Shown here piece after piece: positions 36,528-48,810 of a stretch of 64,000 nt of DNA. Positions within the stretch are counted from its first letter, which is position 1, and each line of letters opens with the position of its first letter. The notes beneath the pieces were generated by a model. That model searched no databases. It was not told the DNA's origin and saw only the letters and a list, made by a program, of their open reading frames with translations. Position numbers and translations under genes: made by a program. The DNA is from Calendula officinalis (taxonomy: Eukaryota > Streptophyta > Magnoliopsida > Asterales > Asteraceae), in contig OY970829.1 of assembly GCA_963853835.1 (NCBI GenBank), positions 30,219,764 to 30,283,763 of the forward strand, in the 5' to 3' direction.

Positions 36528-37668
36528 CAATTGGGCTTGAAGCACCTGCTGCCTTTTATGCGGTACGTTTTTTTTTGTTATTACTTTTTGATTTTCATTA
36601 CTTTCTTTTATGTTATTGTTAGGGTTTTTGATTGCAGGTTTTTGATGGACATAGAGGGAAACATGCAGCTGATTAATTAGTGTCTTGACCCAAACATATC
36701 TGTTTTCTAGATAATTTAGAGGTGCAGTTCTTGACGTAAAGATCGGTCTAGGCGGCCGATTAATCTGTGCCTAGGCGGTTATCGGCGGTCGACCTAGTAA
36801 TTGGAGCAATTAATCGGCAAATATCAAAATTGGTCAAGGTCAACAAAAGTCAAACTAACTTTTTTAATTTAATAAAAAAAATCAGTTTTCGGGTTACAAT
36901 AACCAGACGCTTCACGCAGCCTTCATACAAACTACTCGGCTCTTGTATGCTTACTGTTTTGATTGTTTCTACTTATAGAGTTATGATATTTATTTTTAGA
37001 GTTTTGTTAATGACAGCCCTTAGGGCTGTCATTAAGAGGTGGTTACATGCATAGATCATTTGTACTTTCAGTGGTGGGTGTTGATTCCTAAAATACAGGG
37101 GGCGGTTATTGATTATTGTACAAGTTTTTTATGCGTATCTTGACGTCTTAGTGACAGCCCTTAGGGCTGTCATTATCATTTCCCTTATTAACATTGTTAA
37201 ACACTTAAACTCTTTTATGGTTATTGACTTATTTTGTTAGGATACTGCTTGTATTATTAGGTTATGTTTTATATCTAATGGGTGAGAAGGTGATGAAATT
37301 AATTGGATTCAACACACTAATTGCAGCTCTTTGGTGGTGGCAAATGCTGGAGATTTGTCAGGCTGTTTTATGCAGCCGTGGTAAAGCAATTAAAATGTCT
37401 AGGGACCACAAACCATCTGCAATAGAGAAAAGAACCTTCTAGAAGCTGCAAGAACACAATGATCCGGTTTTGTGTAGTCAAGATTTGGTCAACGAGGGTT
37501 TGAAGAGAAAAAGTGGAGATAATTTATTAATTTGTGTGCGGTTGTTGTTTGCTTTCAATCTCAACCGCCCCCGAATTTGGTGGTCCCGTGGGGGAGAGTG
37601 CAGAGGAGTGTTTCTGCTCAAGGGTTGAAGGAGTTGCAGAGCTTTTTGGATGGTTTGGAAACATAGGA
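36528..37668 (+). pseudogene. PP2C protein phosphatase pseudogene
   Basis: Pieces of a plant PP2C appear in order on the plus strand. APAAFYA|gtacg ... gattgcag|VFDGHRGKHAAD joins across an intron to the metal-binding motif 1 (VFDGHGG-type, here with Arg for Gly). VVANAGD then CQAVLCSRGKAIKMSRDHKP (37330-37420) is the core after an extra T. The C-terminus reads RKSGDN, then PPNLVVPWGRVQRSVSAQGL and ELQSFLDGLET with TAG at about 37668. Metal-dependent Ser/Thr dephosphorylation is the family role. Missing exons, stops and frameshifts disable it. A small MITE lies within. Confidence 0.75.
37013..37176. mobile_element. Small element bounded by 21-nt palindromes
   Basis: tgacagcccttagggctgtca occurs at about 37013 and 37152, each itself a near-perfect palindrome, 139 bp apart. 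This looks like a short MITE or two termini; it sits inside the PP2C pseudogene. Confidence 0.45.
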
Positions 37669-38050
37669 TTGTTTCATTTTTCTTTAATTATACTGTTTCT
37701 TGTTAGATGTTGAGAGACAAATTTATTGTTGAAGTGTAAGATATGCGGCCAACATAGTTTTAGGACGACTTTTGATATCTTATTGGTTTACCTTATTGGT
37801 TTCGGTTTACTGAAACTAACTGATGCTTAACTGATGGAATGGTTGGCACCTGTCTAAAGCCCACAAAATAGTTACCTAGAGTGCACTTGTGTTTGTAACA
37901 GGCATATTAAGAGTTATTCTATTATTTTTACTTAAGGTTCTGCCTTTCTTTTAATGTAATTCACTTAACTTCCTTTTTAGCCCATTTAGGTTTCAAGTCG
38001 CATTGCGAGCTGACTAATTGCAAAGCACCCCCGGCTTTACGGGTAGTTCG
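37669..38050. other. Flank, possible exon debris
   Basis: Between PP2C and element 4. The last ~70 bp and the first ~70 bp right of element 4 (42634-42700) form one pre-insertion sequence of coding-like composition. No family recognised. Confidence 0.3.
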
Positions 38051-38786
38051 TGTTGGAAAATTTTTGGACACATATAATTATATATTTAAGTGTATATAAT
38101 TAATAGTTGGTATGTCCAAAATGGAGTGTGGTAATGAGATATCGACTCTCAAAGTGGGGTGTATGGAACAAAGAAATAAAACAAATGAACTAGTGGGAAC
38201 TTGAACCTATTCACGCTCGTCTCCCGGGTTTCATGTTGGTTCGGTTTTGCCACTCGGTTTTGCCACTTGGTTTAGTGGAGTGTATTCAAATAATATTATT
38301 GATAATAATATTTATATTTTAATGTTTGTCATTAAAATATATATTTGAATTTGTGGTTTTATTTTCTTTGTATTGAATTGAAATAATGACCATAATGACA
38401 TTAATGTAGGTCATTATACCCATGACCATATTCTAGTATAAATAGAGATGGTGTGGTTCATTTGTAAGACACACATTCACCAACTTGTCTACACCCACTT
38501 ACAAGCATCACAATTTGCTCTCTCCATTTTTAGTGTTCCTTAAACACAAGAATTTTCGATAAGTGTTCGGGCTTGGATTATATTCGGTAGTGTAAAACTA
38601 CTCGGTTGTTTTACCCTGGGAGATAGACGACGAATCTATTTTAAGGGGATCGTGAATTTCACGAGACTCAACCAAAACTTGTTTCTTCTTCGTTTCTACA
38701 TATTCTAGTTTCAATCTTGTATTTGTTTTAGTCATTTCCCAATTGTATTGTATTTTATTTAATGAAAATTGGTATTAGCTCCTACA
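38051..38786 (+). repeat. Element 4 5' LTR
   Basis: tgttggaaaattttt ... agctcctaca. TATAAATA at 38437-38444 sits between accat and atggt arms. Confidence 0.92.
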
Positions 38787-39099
38787 AACTTAAAATAGAT
38801 TTTTCCTTTCTTGCTAATACCGGTTGGAAAATACATATTTTCTTTTTCGATTTTTGCTTTTAATAGCATCGATTCGGAAAAAGTTTTTCATTGAAATGTT
38901 TATGTAAAACAAGATGTTTGGTTAAGTTTATTATAAATTGTTAAATCAAATTTTTGGATTTTAAGTTTATTATATCAAGTTTTTAAAGTTTGATTTTAAA
39001 TAACTTGATATATTGTTTAAAACAATTTTGGATTTAAAATTTATAATTGTGAAAATTATTGTTGTTGATTATAAGTTTTGCAATCATATTTGTTTGTAA

Positions 39100-40095
39100 G
39101 GTTCAATATAGTCATAGGCTTCTTGAGTTGATTCTCATTAGAGATGATATTTGAAATAAATCTTACAAACATTTTGTATATCATTGTGAAATTTGTTAAT
39201 TATTAAAAATTATGTTGGTTTGTAAGTGATTTTGATTTCCATTTTCTTCATCTCAAGGTAGCTTTGGCTTCTTGACTTATGGTTTCAATTTGTGAGACTA
39301 TTTGGAAATCAAATATTTTGGATTTATATTTCATATTATTGTCGTTATTCTTCAATTATAAAGAATTTGTTTGAGAAAATATTTTATAAACTTTTCGTAA
39401 TTTCCATTTTATACATATCAAGAATACTTTGTTATCTTGAATATAGTCTCATTGTGTGAGATATTTGGAAATTAAAAGTTTTTTTGGATATAAATGTTTT
39501 GATTTATTTTGTTTCAAGTATCAAGATAACTTGGGTTTCTTGAATTTAATCTCATATAGTGAGAAAATGTACATGAATCTTTGGTTTTAAAACTTTATAA
39601 CTTTTAGTTATCAAGGTTGCCTTGGCATCTTGAATTTATTCTCAATGTTGTGAGAGTTTACTTTATGATTTTCAAAATTTTGAATTTAAGAAAAGTACAT
39701 TCGTTCATGTTATTTCCATTTTATGCATGTCAAGGTAGCTTTGGCTTCTTGACACATGGTTTCAATTTGTGAGACTATTTGGAAATTGAATGTTTGGATT
39801 GAAATTTCACATTATTGTTGTTTTCTTGAATTATAGAGATTTTTCTTTGAAAAAATTTAATTTCCATTTTATACATATCAAGATTACTTTGGTTTCTTGA
39901 ATATAGTCTTATAATGTGAGATATTTGGAAATTATAAGATTTTTCAAATAAAAAGGTTTTGTTGAGTTTAATGGATTGCTTTGGCATCTATAATTTTACT
40001 TTCAAATTGTGAGACTTGGTAAAAGTTGGTGGATATTAGTTAGTAAGATACAAGATTGCCGTTGGCTTCTTGAGTTGATTCTTGGAAAAAGGATA
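39100..40095 (+). repeat. Leader repeats with tcaag...cttga hairpins
   Basis: At least eight diverged units, spaced about 60-160 bp, near 39110, 39255, 39418, 39515, 39608, 39728, 39878 and 40050. Each carries a motif like tcaaggtagctttggcttct followed by tga (ends complementary), then a tctca...tgtgaga pair. Units at 39255 and 39728 are the closest pair. Confidence 0.75.
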
Positions 40096-40299
40096 CTTGC
40101 AAGAAATCTTTTAACTAATTAAATTGTGTTTCTTTTGTGAAACTTATTGATTGTTGAGGCTTATTGGTCAAATTTGCATTTTTTATTTGATAAAAATGAC
40201 AAATGTTTTGACAATGCCTAATATGGAAATGTACATGAAGGAAGATGTGCATAATGCGGCCATAATTTCCGATTTGTCGGAAGTAAATGGTGCGAACCG

Positions 40300-40646
40300 A
40301 TTCAAGTAGATGGTATTTTGATACGGGTGCTACGCGTCATGTGTGTTTCGATAAAAATATGTTTATCATTTTCAAAGATGTTGAAAAATGAGTAAAAACT
40401 TTTATGGGAAACTCGACTACCACATATATCAAGGGTGAAGGAAATGTTATCGTAAGGATGACTTTCGGAAATGATGTCATGTTGAGCAACATCTTGTATG
40501 TTCCGAGGATTCATAAAAATCTTGTGAGCGGATTGTTGCTTACTAAGTTTGTTATTTGGGTTGTGATTGAATCAAATGGAATTGTATTATCAAAATGTGG
40601 AAGTGTTGTCGGTAAAAATGTTAAAATTAAATGTGACAACTTGTAA
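40300..40646 (+). pseudogene. Element 4 protease fragment
   Basis: WYFDTGATRHVCFD (aspartic protease, DTGA) then, after a stop at 40389, FMGNSTTTYIKGEGNV and LYVPRIHKNLVSG. This is the copia protease between gag and integrase. It ends at TAA 40644 and pol is missing afterwards. Confidence 0.8.
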
Positions 40647-40649
40647 CCG

Positions 40650-41890
40650 TGATTTTGATAAAATGCTAATAAAGTTGTTCATTTATTTGGAATTGTTAAA
40701 ATATATAACATGGTTGATTATGCCATATAAATTTAATTAAATATGTTTTAAATAAATTTAATGGCATACCACCAACATTTCACATTGATTCAAAGTCACA
40801 AATGTAACAAATTGACAAAAATCATCCTTCCATTTGTTTGAAAGAAATAACCAAAACTCCTTGATATACACGAAAGAGTGCAATTTTACTTTAGAGAAAA
40901 GTAAAAATGAATTAATTAATACATTAATTTGTACAAATGTGGGGGTAAGTCGTGTGTCGACTACTTATCTTTTATATAAGATAACCTGTGAGGATAAGAT
41001 GAAACATCGTATGAACTTCGGTTTGAAAGAAAATCATCTTATAAATAATTACGAATGTGGGGGTACATTGCTAAGGTATTCATTCATCATAATACAAAAT
41101 TACATCAATTAAGGAAGATATTCCAAATGATTGATGTATATATTGGTATATATTATTGTCTTTCATTTACATTAGTCAAGTGTACAATGTATAATGGTAA
41201 GACATAATACGATATGATAACTACTCTCGATTGAAGTTATTAAGATGAACCATCTTAATAACATCGCGGATGCGCTTATGAAAAAGGCTTAAGTAGAGAG
41301 TTAGTTATGGAATGGGACTAAAGCCCTTGGAATAAAGTTTATGCGAAGGAAACCTAACCTAGTTAACTGGAGATCCCAAGATCTAGGTTCAATAGGACAA
41401 CCTAATTGTATAAACGAAGGGATGTCACTGTGGGGGTAAAGGAATTCCTCCAAACATTCTTAAAGGGAGTAAATTTTACTACTTCCTAGTCCATTCCAAG
41501 TTCAGTGATAATGAGGATAAGCACTATGGCTTTTAATGATTCATGGTAGAGAATCACCTATGTGAGAGAGAAGTGGGGTCGCTTCGAATGGAATTGTTGG
41601 GGCACAATTCTTAGTAGCTCTCAAAGAACCAGGCAGTGTCCATGACCAAGACGGGCACGATAAGAGGATATGAACAAGTTAGGGAGAGTCTTGTGAGAAT
41701 GTATACTGTCGTCTACACAAAAGGCGGATTCAGTTCAAGGACATCGCGTCTACTGACTGCTAGGAGACTAAGTGTGCTTCTCAAGGGAAGGTTCAAACGC
41801 TAACACCTACCTATCCTTTGCAAGACTTAACTGTTGAACATTTATCGAAATTTTATTGTGTTTTCGATCGATCTCTATTCATGTGGGGGA
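40650..41890 (+). pseudogene. Element 4 residual pol and 3' region
   Basis: Broken frames; a late piece (about 41235-41380) reads MNHLNNIADALMKK and MGLKPLE, like the end of copia RNase H. The polypurine tract is at about 41882-41890. Confidence 0.5.
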
Positions 41891-41891
41891 T

Positions 41892-42628
41892 TGTTGGAAA
41901 ATTTTTGGACACATATAATTATATATTTAAGTATATATAATTAATGGTTGATATGTCCAAAATGGAGTGTGGTGAATGAGATATCGACTCTCAAAGTGAG
42001 GTGTATGGAACAAAGAAATAAAACAAATGAACTAGTGGGAACTTGAACCTATTCACGCTCGTCTCCCGGGTTTCATGTTGGTTCGGTTTTGCCACTCGGT
42101 TTTGCCACTTGGTTTAGTGGAGTGTATTCAAATAATATTATTGATAATAATATTTATATTTTAATGTTTGTCATTAAAATATATATTTGAATTTGTGGTT
42201 TTATTTTCTTTGTATTGAATTGAAATAATGACCATAATGACATTAATGTAGGTCATTATACCCATGACCATATTCTAGTATAAATAGAGATGGTGTGGTT
42301 CATTTGTAAGACACACATTCACCAACTTGTCTACACCCACTTACAAGCATCACAATTTGCTCTCTCCATTTTTAGTGTTCCTTAAACACAAGAATTTTCG
42401 ATAAGTGTTCGGGCTTGGATTATATTCGGTAGTGTAAAACTACTCGGTTGTTTTACCCTGTGAGATAGACGACGAATCAATTTTAAGGGGATCGTGATTT
42501 TTCACGAGACTCAACCAAAACTTGTTTCTTCTTCGTTTCTACATATTCTAGTTTCAATCTTGTATTTATTTCAGTCATTTCCCAATTGTATTGTATTTTA
42601 TTTAATTAAATTGGTATTAGCTCCTACA
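41892..42628 (+). repeat. Element 4 3' LTR
   Basis: 737 bp, close match to the 5' LTR with few substitutions; ends agctcctaca. Confidence 0.92.
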
Positions 42629-42903
42629 ATTCGGAGTCAGTGTGGATGAATCTTCGTGGCCTTGAGAAGTTTTATTTTTTCTCATATGAATCTATGTTTA
42701 ATATAAAATATATAATTAGTATATTTATTTGAGAGTTATGTCATTATAAAAGTCTTAGATATCATATTTTGTTATTTTAGAAAAATGCTAAAAAGTTGAT
42801 TAATTAATAAAAATCACTCTCATGAATTTTATTAACCAATTTAAGTAGTTATGCTTACTTAATTGTACATTAACCATTTAAACTATCCTTAACCATACCC
42901 TAA

Positions 42904-43582
42904 GGCCCCGTTTGTTTTGACGCAATCCTCCGTAATCTTCCGTAATTGTAATTCAATTACATTACGGAGGACGTTTGGATGAACTTTTTTTTTTTCGTAA
43001 TTCAATTACGACGTAATTTCGAATTACGATATTCGTTGTAATTGAATTCCGTCTCAAAACCCTAAGAATTCAATTACGGTCCTTTAGTAAACTAACAAAT
43101 TCGAATATTTTATATACTTTAGATTTTAAAATCGTTTAAAAAAATAAAAAAATTAAAAAAATTAAAAAAAATCAAAAAAATTATAAAAAAAATTAAAAAA
43201 ATTAAAAAAAATTAAAAAATTTAAAAAATTTAAAAAAATTTAAAAAAAATTAAAAAAATTTAAAAAATTTAAAAAAAAATTAAAAAAATTTAAAAAATTT
43301 AAAAAAAAAATTTAAAAAATTAAAAAAATTTAAAAATTTAAAAACAAATTTAAAAATTTAAAAAAGTTTAAAATATTTATAAAATTTAAAAAATTAAAAG
43401 ATTTTAAAAAAATTTAAAAAAGTTTTTAAAAAATATATAAGTATTGATTTGAATTACAACTCAAAATTTTGTTAACCAAACGGGTAACCGTATTCAATTA
43501 CAACCGAATTCAATTCCAACTGAATTCAATTGCAACCGATTTCAATTACATTACGGAGGATTACGTCGAGCCAAACGCCCCC
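42904..43582. mobile_element. PIF/Harbinger-type MITE, TSD taa
   Basis: Left end ggccccgtttgttttgacg, right end cgagccaaacgccccc, with caatcctccgtaat mirrored inside both; taa on both sides (42901-42903, 43583-43585). The 3-bp TAA-type duplication fits PIF/Harbinger. The core, about 43130-43430, is almost only A and T in (t)taaaaaa runs. Confidence 0.8.
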
Positions 43583-43585
43583 TAA

Positions 43586-45640
43586 ACATAATGGTTAGAA
43601 AAACCTTTTTTTTATATAAAATAATATTTTTAGTGTTGTATAAAGATTATCAAACAGTCTTTTGACTATCATATAAAAATCTACTAAAGTATCACACGGG
43701 GTAAAACCTGCTAGTTTACTACATGTTACATAATTTATTTATAAAGATTTCTTCAAAAACGACCCAGTTGACTTTTTTTAGTTTTATGAAATCAGTTGAC
43801 TTTTAAATTTCATCTCTAATTTTCCTTATCATAATAAGAATAAATTGCTCAATAAGAAACTATTAAATGTGATTGGGCACGAAAGGGCATTTGGCATGGC
43901 GGTAATGTATCTGCCCTATCATTATGGTCAGAAGTTTAAGTTTATTAGTAGAAATAAGTAATATTTATGAGTACATTAGGATTTGTTACTAAAAATTTGT
44001 GATTTGCCACTTTAATTGCCCCATTTTTGCGAAGGTGAGAGATTGAATGATTTTTTTAAGAGTTGCCTATTTGAACACCCATTACTATTATTTGGACACC
44101 CCTAATAAATAATTAATAACTAAATAATGATTAGTAGCTTCTTTATTTTATATTCTGTATTTTAGTAACTATTTTATCTTATATTTTGTAATTTGTATTT
44201 AACTAGTAGTAATTACCCGCGCGTTGCAGCGGGGATTTTCATACGATGCTCAAAAGATGCTATATATTACTATATGTTTAAATTATACAACGTCTACCTA
44301 TATCCACAATTGGTATTACTAATTATGCTTATTTTATCCAAATTATTTTTATTCTTATCATATTACATGTATAATGAGAATGTTTATGATGATCTTATAT
44401 GGTTGAGCTAATTTGTCTTACAACACGTTATCAGCACTTTGCTCAAGTCGTTTCACGTTCTTCGATAGAGAAGTAAGTAAACCGAAAAATTCAAGATCAT
44501 TCTTCCAATACAATGTGAAGTAAGTCTTTCTTGAACTATTTTACTTTTATTTTTTTTTTAGCTTATACGTCTTACAAAATGAAGTTTGAAAAAAAAATAT
44601 GTAATTGTTGTTATTATTTGCTTAATATAAGAAATAGTAGATAGTATGTATTTGTTGAATAATACAAATTGTTGCTGGGTCGGGTGTCCGGTCACAATAT
44701 GTGGCCAGTGTCAATGGTACACTCCTTTACCATTTTTTTTTTGAATAATACAAATCTTTTTTTCCTACGAAGACAATTTTTCCTTAGCAACATCGTTTAA
44801 ATATTTGTAAAACAATGTTTATACTAATGACACATTTTAAGATATTCTAAAACTTTTATAAGAATAAGAATGTTCATTGTCCATACAAAAAAAAAAAAAA
44901 AAACTATATTTGTATTAGAAATATGGGCATATAAGCCAACGACTGTTGTATAACATACTTAAAATATATACTACCAAAAGTTTACACATTGGATTGTCAA
45001 TAGCAATCATTTAGTCAAAAGAGTTTTTTGTATATCTTTTAGTTCTCACAAAGAGAACGTTAAGTTCAACAAATTTAAGTTGAAACCATAAATATAATAA
45101 TTGATGAGAAACGGATTTCATAAATAAGAAAAACAAAACCCCCCCAAATGGTTTTAATGAGTTTGACCAATTATTTAACGATAATAAAAGTGGTTCTAAA
45201 GATATTAAAAGAAATCTGTGAAAGATTTCGCCAATTTTGTGGTTTTTTAAAAAAAAAGTTAACATATCGATCATTGAATGCATAATAAGATTATGATTTT
45301 TTTTTTTGATACAAAATGATTTAATTTCATAATGAATTCATGTGTATTATTAATGTTTTCTATAAAATGATTTTGATAATTATATAAATGTTTCTAATAA
45401 TGGATTAGAAAAATAGTATGTTTCTTAATTAGTTATATTTTTTATTGAAAAAAATATATTTTTCGACTAATTAACCATGAATTTTTGGTTGATATGCATT
45501 GACATATAATTGTCATATTACACTTTCTTTTATATTTGAAAGTTGTTTTAAAAAAAAAAAAAATCAATGAACATACAAAATTGATAATTTCAATGTGAAA
45601 GATTATGGCTCTTGTGGATTTATGAGCATTGGACACCACT
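43586..45640. other. Repeat-derived, no gene
   Basis: tttaactagtagtaattacc followed by cgcgcgttgcagcgggg at 44200-44235 and acaacacgttatcagcac at 44420-44438 resemble borders and primer sites of degenerate retroelements, but no LTR pair or ORF is visible. The rest is AT-rich. Confidence 0.3.
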
Positions 45641-46293
45641 TATGTGAAAAAGTTTTGAATCATCCCAAAGTAGACTCACCTATTCTTATTACAATGACTA
45701 GGAAAGATAGGCGGTTTTTCTGACTCCTAATAAGGGTGGTTCCGATACGCACAAGCGCTGTCTACCCTTATCGTCTTTCCTGGTTGTATTCGAATAGAGC
45801 TACCAAAAAGGGTTGACTAAATAATCTTTTTCCTGAATGTGGTTCTATACATATGATGAATCGTATCTATCAATCGACCTGTAGTTCGATAATTGAGAAA
45901 CCATTCGTACTTGTGTTTTTCGAATCTGCTGATTCGTCACACAAAATTTATGCTCATACAAGCCATAAACATATAAACTATCATTTTATATGATAATTAA
46001 ATCCAATATTTCTCCTCGCGTTGTAGGAAAGTATCGAAACAAACATGAATTCTTTGAGACCATCGATTTTGTGGCTCAAATGGAATAATATGGCTATTGT
46101 TTAACTCATGAGTTATGTTTCATTTGGATTATGATTTCCCATTTGGATCATGGTTATCTTTTGGACCATGGTTTGTTCACATTGATTATGTTACTCGAGA
46201 TAATTTAAAGTTGTTTTCCTCCGAGGCAAGTCCTATTGATAATGATAAGAACTTGTCTGAGGAGAGATCCAATACAATAATAGTGCCCTAACA
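45641..46293 (-). repeat. Element C 3' LTR (left limit unknown)
   Basis: On minus the LTR would begin tgttagggcactattattgt at 46293, right after a polypurine tract. Its end and the partner LTR lie undetermined or outside the window. The left limit given is a guess. Confidence 0.45.
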
Positions 46294-46306
46294 ATCTCCC
46301 CCTTTG
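46294..46306 (-). other. Element C polypurine tract
   Basis: Minus-strand caaagggggagat, immediately upstream of the LTR start at 46293. Further tracts of this type lie at about 48552 and 48594, as in copia-1. Confidence 0.65.
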
Positions 46307-48800
46307 TAACAATAGTGTGAGAAACATATCTTTGAAGTCTTCATCTTTAGCAATAGCTGCAACTGAATGATAGTTCGTTGAATAAAGTTGTTGTAGAATC
46401 AGCTTCAACTTTTGATAACCTATAAGAAAAATACTTTCATCTGCCTTTTCAACCAATAGTAAGTAGTCTAGAAGACTTTTCTTTGATCGACGAAATTAAG
46501 ACCCATAGATAGAGTTGTTTGCTACGGAAGTCTTTTCTTGAAGGTGTGACTTTGTCGATTTTTTGTTCTTGATGATCCTTGGCTCCCAACCTTTGTTGAT
46601 AGTGTAGGAGTACGGTCTAATCTTCTTTTCTTCTAATTCTTCTTCACCATTTTTGATGATGTTGGAGTACGTTCATCAAATCCATTATCTGATTTCTTGA
46701 CTGTTGTTGATAATATTCGAGTACGGTCATAAGATCTTTGCACTATGTTCAACCAGGGAAAACCATGATCACATATATTTCCTGTTAACACAACAGTTAT
46801 AGAAACTGTGTGACCTACGTTCAACATTGGCTTTGATGTTAGCACTTGTAGGATTTCCATTCAATCATTGTGGAATATGAATATGTTTGGTATCACTATG
46901 AATGTTCCGGCACTATCATAAATATATGCTTGGTAGAGTTCCCATGTGTCCTAAAAGTGTTTACTTCGATTCTAGACTCAATTAGTGGACAAATGAAGGA
47001 GAGCACTGGAGAGGAGTGTCCTCTTTTTCAATATCAACAATTTCCAAATGAGATGTCGATAGCATATGAGCTGATCTCCGTGAAAATGAAACAAGTACTT
47101 TTTAAGAAGTACTTGAGTAGCGGGGGGGGGGGGGGGGGGGGGGGGGTTGTGCATTGCATCACTGGGTCCATGATGACTTATTCAATATCAGAGAGCAACA
47201 TATGCAATCTGAAGAAACATGGCTACCCAGCTTTTTAATTGGTTTTGTAAGGGTTTTTCGTTTTCTTTAAACCTATGACACCCTCCTCACTCAAGCTCAC
47301 TTTTCAATTTTCAACTACTCCTTCGATTCATTTCACCATGTGATTTATTGAAGTGATTAGCTGATTTGCACCCCATACTTCATTCCCCCTCTCAATTTCT
47401 ACCTTATCAGACCCCAATTAAGATCCCGTAATACTTGATTCTGCTCACATAAACTTAAGGACCCTCACTTTATTTCCTATATTGTAGGTGGCTCCGGGGA
47501 AGATCATGCTAGTTATAGCAGATCATAAGAGTTATTTGAAGTATTTAATAACGCTCATGTGCAATTAATCAAAATTTTTCTTTCTTTGTGAGTATGAATC
47601 ACATGGATTTACCATCAGAATTTTTTGATGTTTCTGGCATAAGTTGTTGTTGTTTGGTTGTAAATGATAAAGCAGAGCAACTTTTGATTTCAGTGTAACA
47701 CCGGACTCACATAGAGTGGTCGTTGACACAACGTATGAATCAGTAGTCGTTTGCACAAACGTTGATTCAAATATGCGACCTGCGATTAGAGTTGGCGTGA
47801 TTTTAGCTCTAGCAGGATTTCCACTCAATCCTCGTGAAACATCACATTGTGATGCCACTATGAGTGTTCCGATGGAATCACACAGATCCATTTTAGTAGT
47901 GTATGTGTCCTAAATTGGAAATATTTAACGGTGAGATCTAGACACTTTGTGCATTCAATTGAGGCGTAACATGGGGCAGGAGGTTAATGATTATAATATC
48001 AACAGAATCCGAATGAGCAGTCGATAAATTTTGTGCTACGTCCCCAGATGAATTGAAACAGAATCCTGTTAAGAGTAATATGAGTAGTTGGTGGTGGTGT
48101 GCATTTGCTTTACTGGGCCAATAAAGTCTTGTGAAACATTCAACGAATGAATGAACACCTTTTATGTGGTTTCCCGGTTTATTGGTTGTATGGATGCGCT
48201 CAAAGGTGTGTTTTCATAAAGTTATCATGTTTTCACATCACATTGCACTCACCTATATCTATACCCTAGATCCATACCCTCACATTGATTAATGGTTGAA
48301 AAATGTTTTCCCTGGGAAGGTAAAGCCGGTTCTGGCAAAACCATGGGAAGGTAAGTCTTAGAAGTGGTAAGCAACGAAGTTTAAAAGAATTTGTAATAAA
48401 CAGATGTAATCTTTACTAGGATTCTTGTAAAGAGATCGTTTACGGATATTACAACGACTTTTAATCAACGTTGCAAGCAAAACATTTTTGAATTAGGGTA
48501 AATTTTATCTTGTTGTTTTGTTTTGATCTGATCTGTAGATCTGTGATATTTTCTCCCCCTAGAAATACTAGTTCTCCTGTAGAATTAATATTTTTCCCCT
48601 AGACAAAACATATATGCTTTTGAGATTTGGTAGGTCAGAGAAGTACCTTGAACTGCACAAGAGGGGTGGAGAAGAGACCATTCAGTTAGTGATTGAGTTG
48701 TGCCCCTTTGATTGATTCATATGAAGAGCGGGTCCTAATCAGAGATGATTAGAAGCCATCGTCCAAACATCAATGTACTCCATATGTACCGTTAACCCAA
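46307..48800 (-). other. Element C 3' non-coding region
   Basis: Contains a diverged direct duplication (about 46750-47250 and 47700-48210), a 25-G run at 47122-47146, three copies of gagtacgg(t)tc near 46610, 46670 and 46722, and one inverted copy of the copia-1 hairpin at 48391-48456. Short frames here have no coding character. Confidence 0.6.
48391..48456 (-). repeat. Hairpin repeat, seventh copy
   Basis: On minus: ccgtaaacgatctctttac, a loop, then gtaaagattacatctgttta. It matches the six hairpins of copia-1, in the same position relative to the element's sense strand (3' of the coding region). Confidence 0.8.
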
Positions 48801-48810
48801 GCTGCAGCCT

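Larger units (their letters stand above)
38051..42628 (+). mobile_element. Element 4: deleted Ty1/copia element
   Basis: LTRs of 736 and 737 bp, almost identical, flanked by gttcg (38046) and attcg (42629), a 5-bp duplication with one change. Internal sequence has a repeat-rich leader, a protease piece and a 3' tail of pol, but no integrase or RT. It ends in a polypurine tgtgggggat before the 3' LTR. It is non-autonomous. Confidence 0.85.

Noticed and set aside
44200..44440. LTR border and primer site (acaacacgttatcagcac)
   Set aside because: No partner LTR, TSD or coding sequence supports a defined element.
46870..47238. 122-codon plus-strand frame with polyglycine
   Set aside because: Created by the G run in non-coding, opposite-strand element sequence; no domain.
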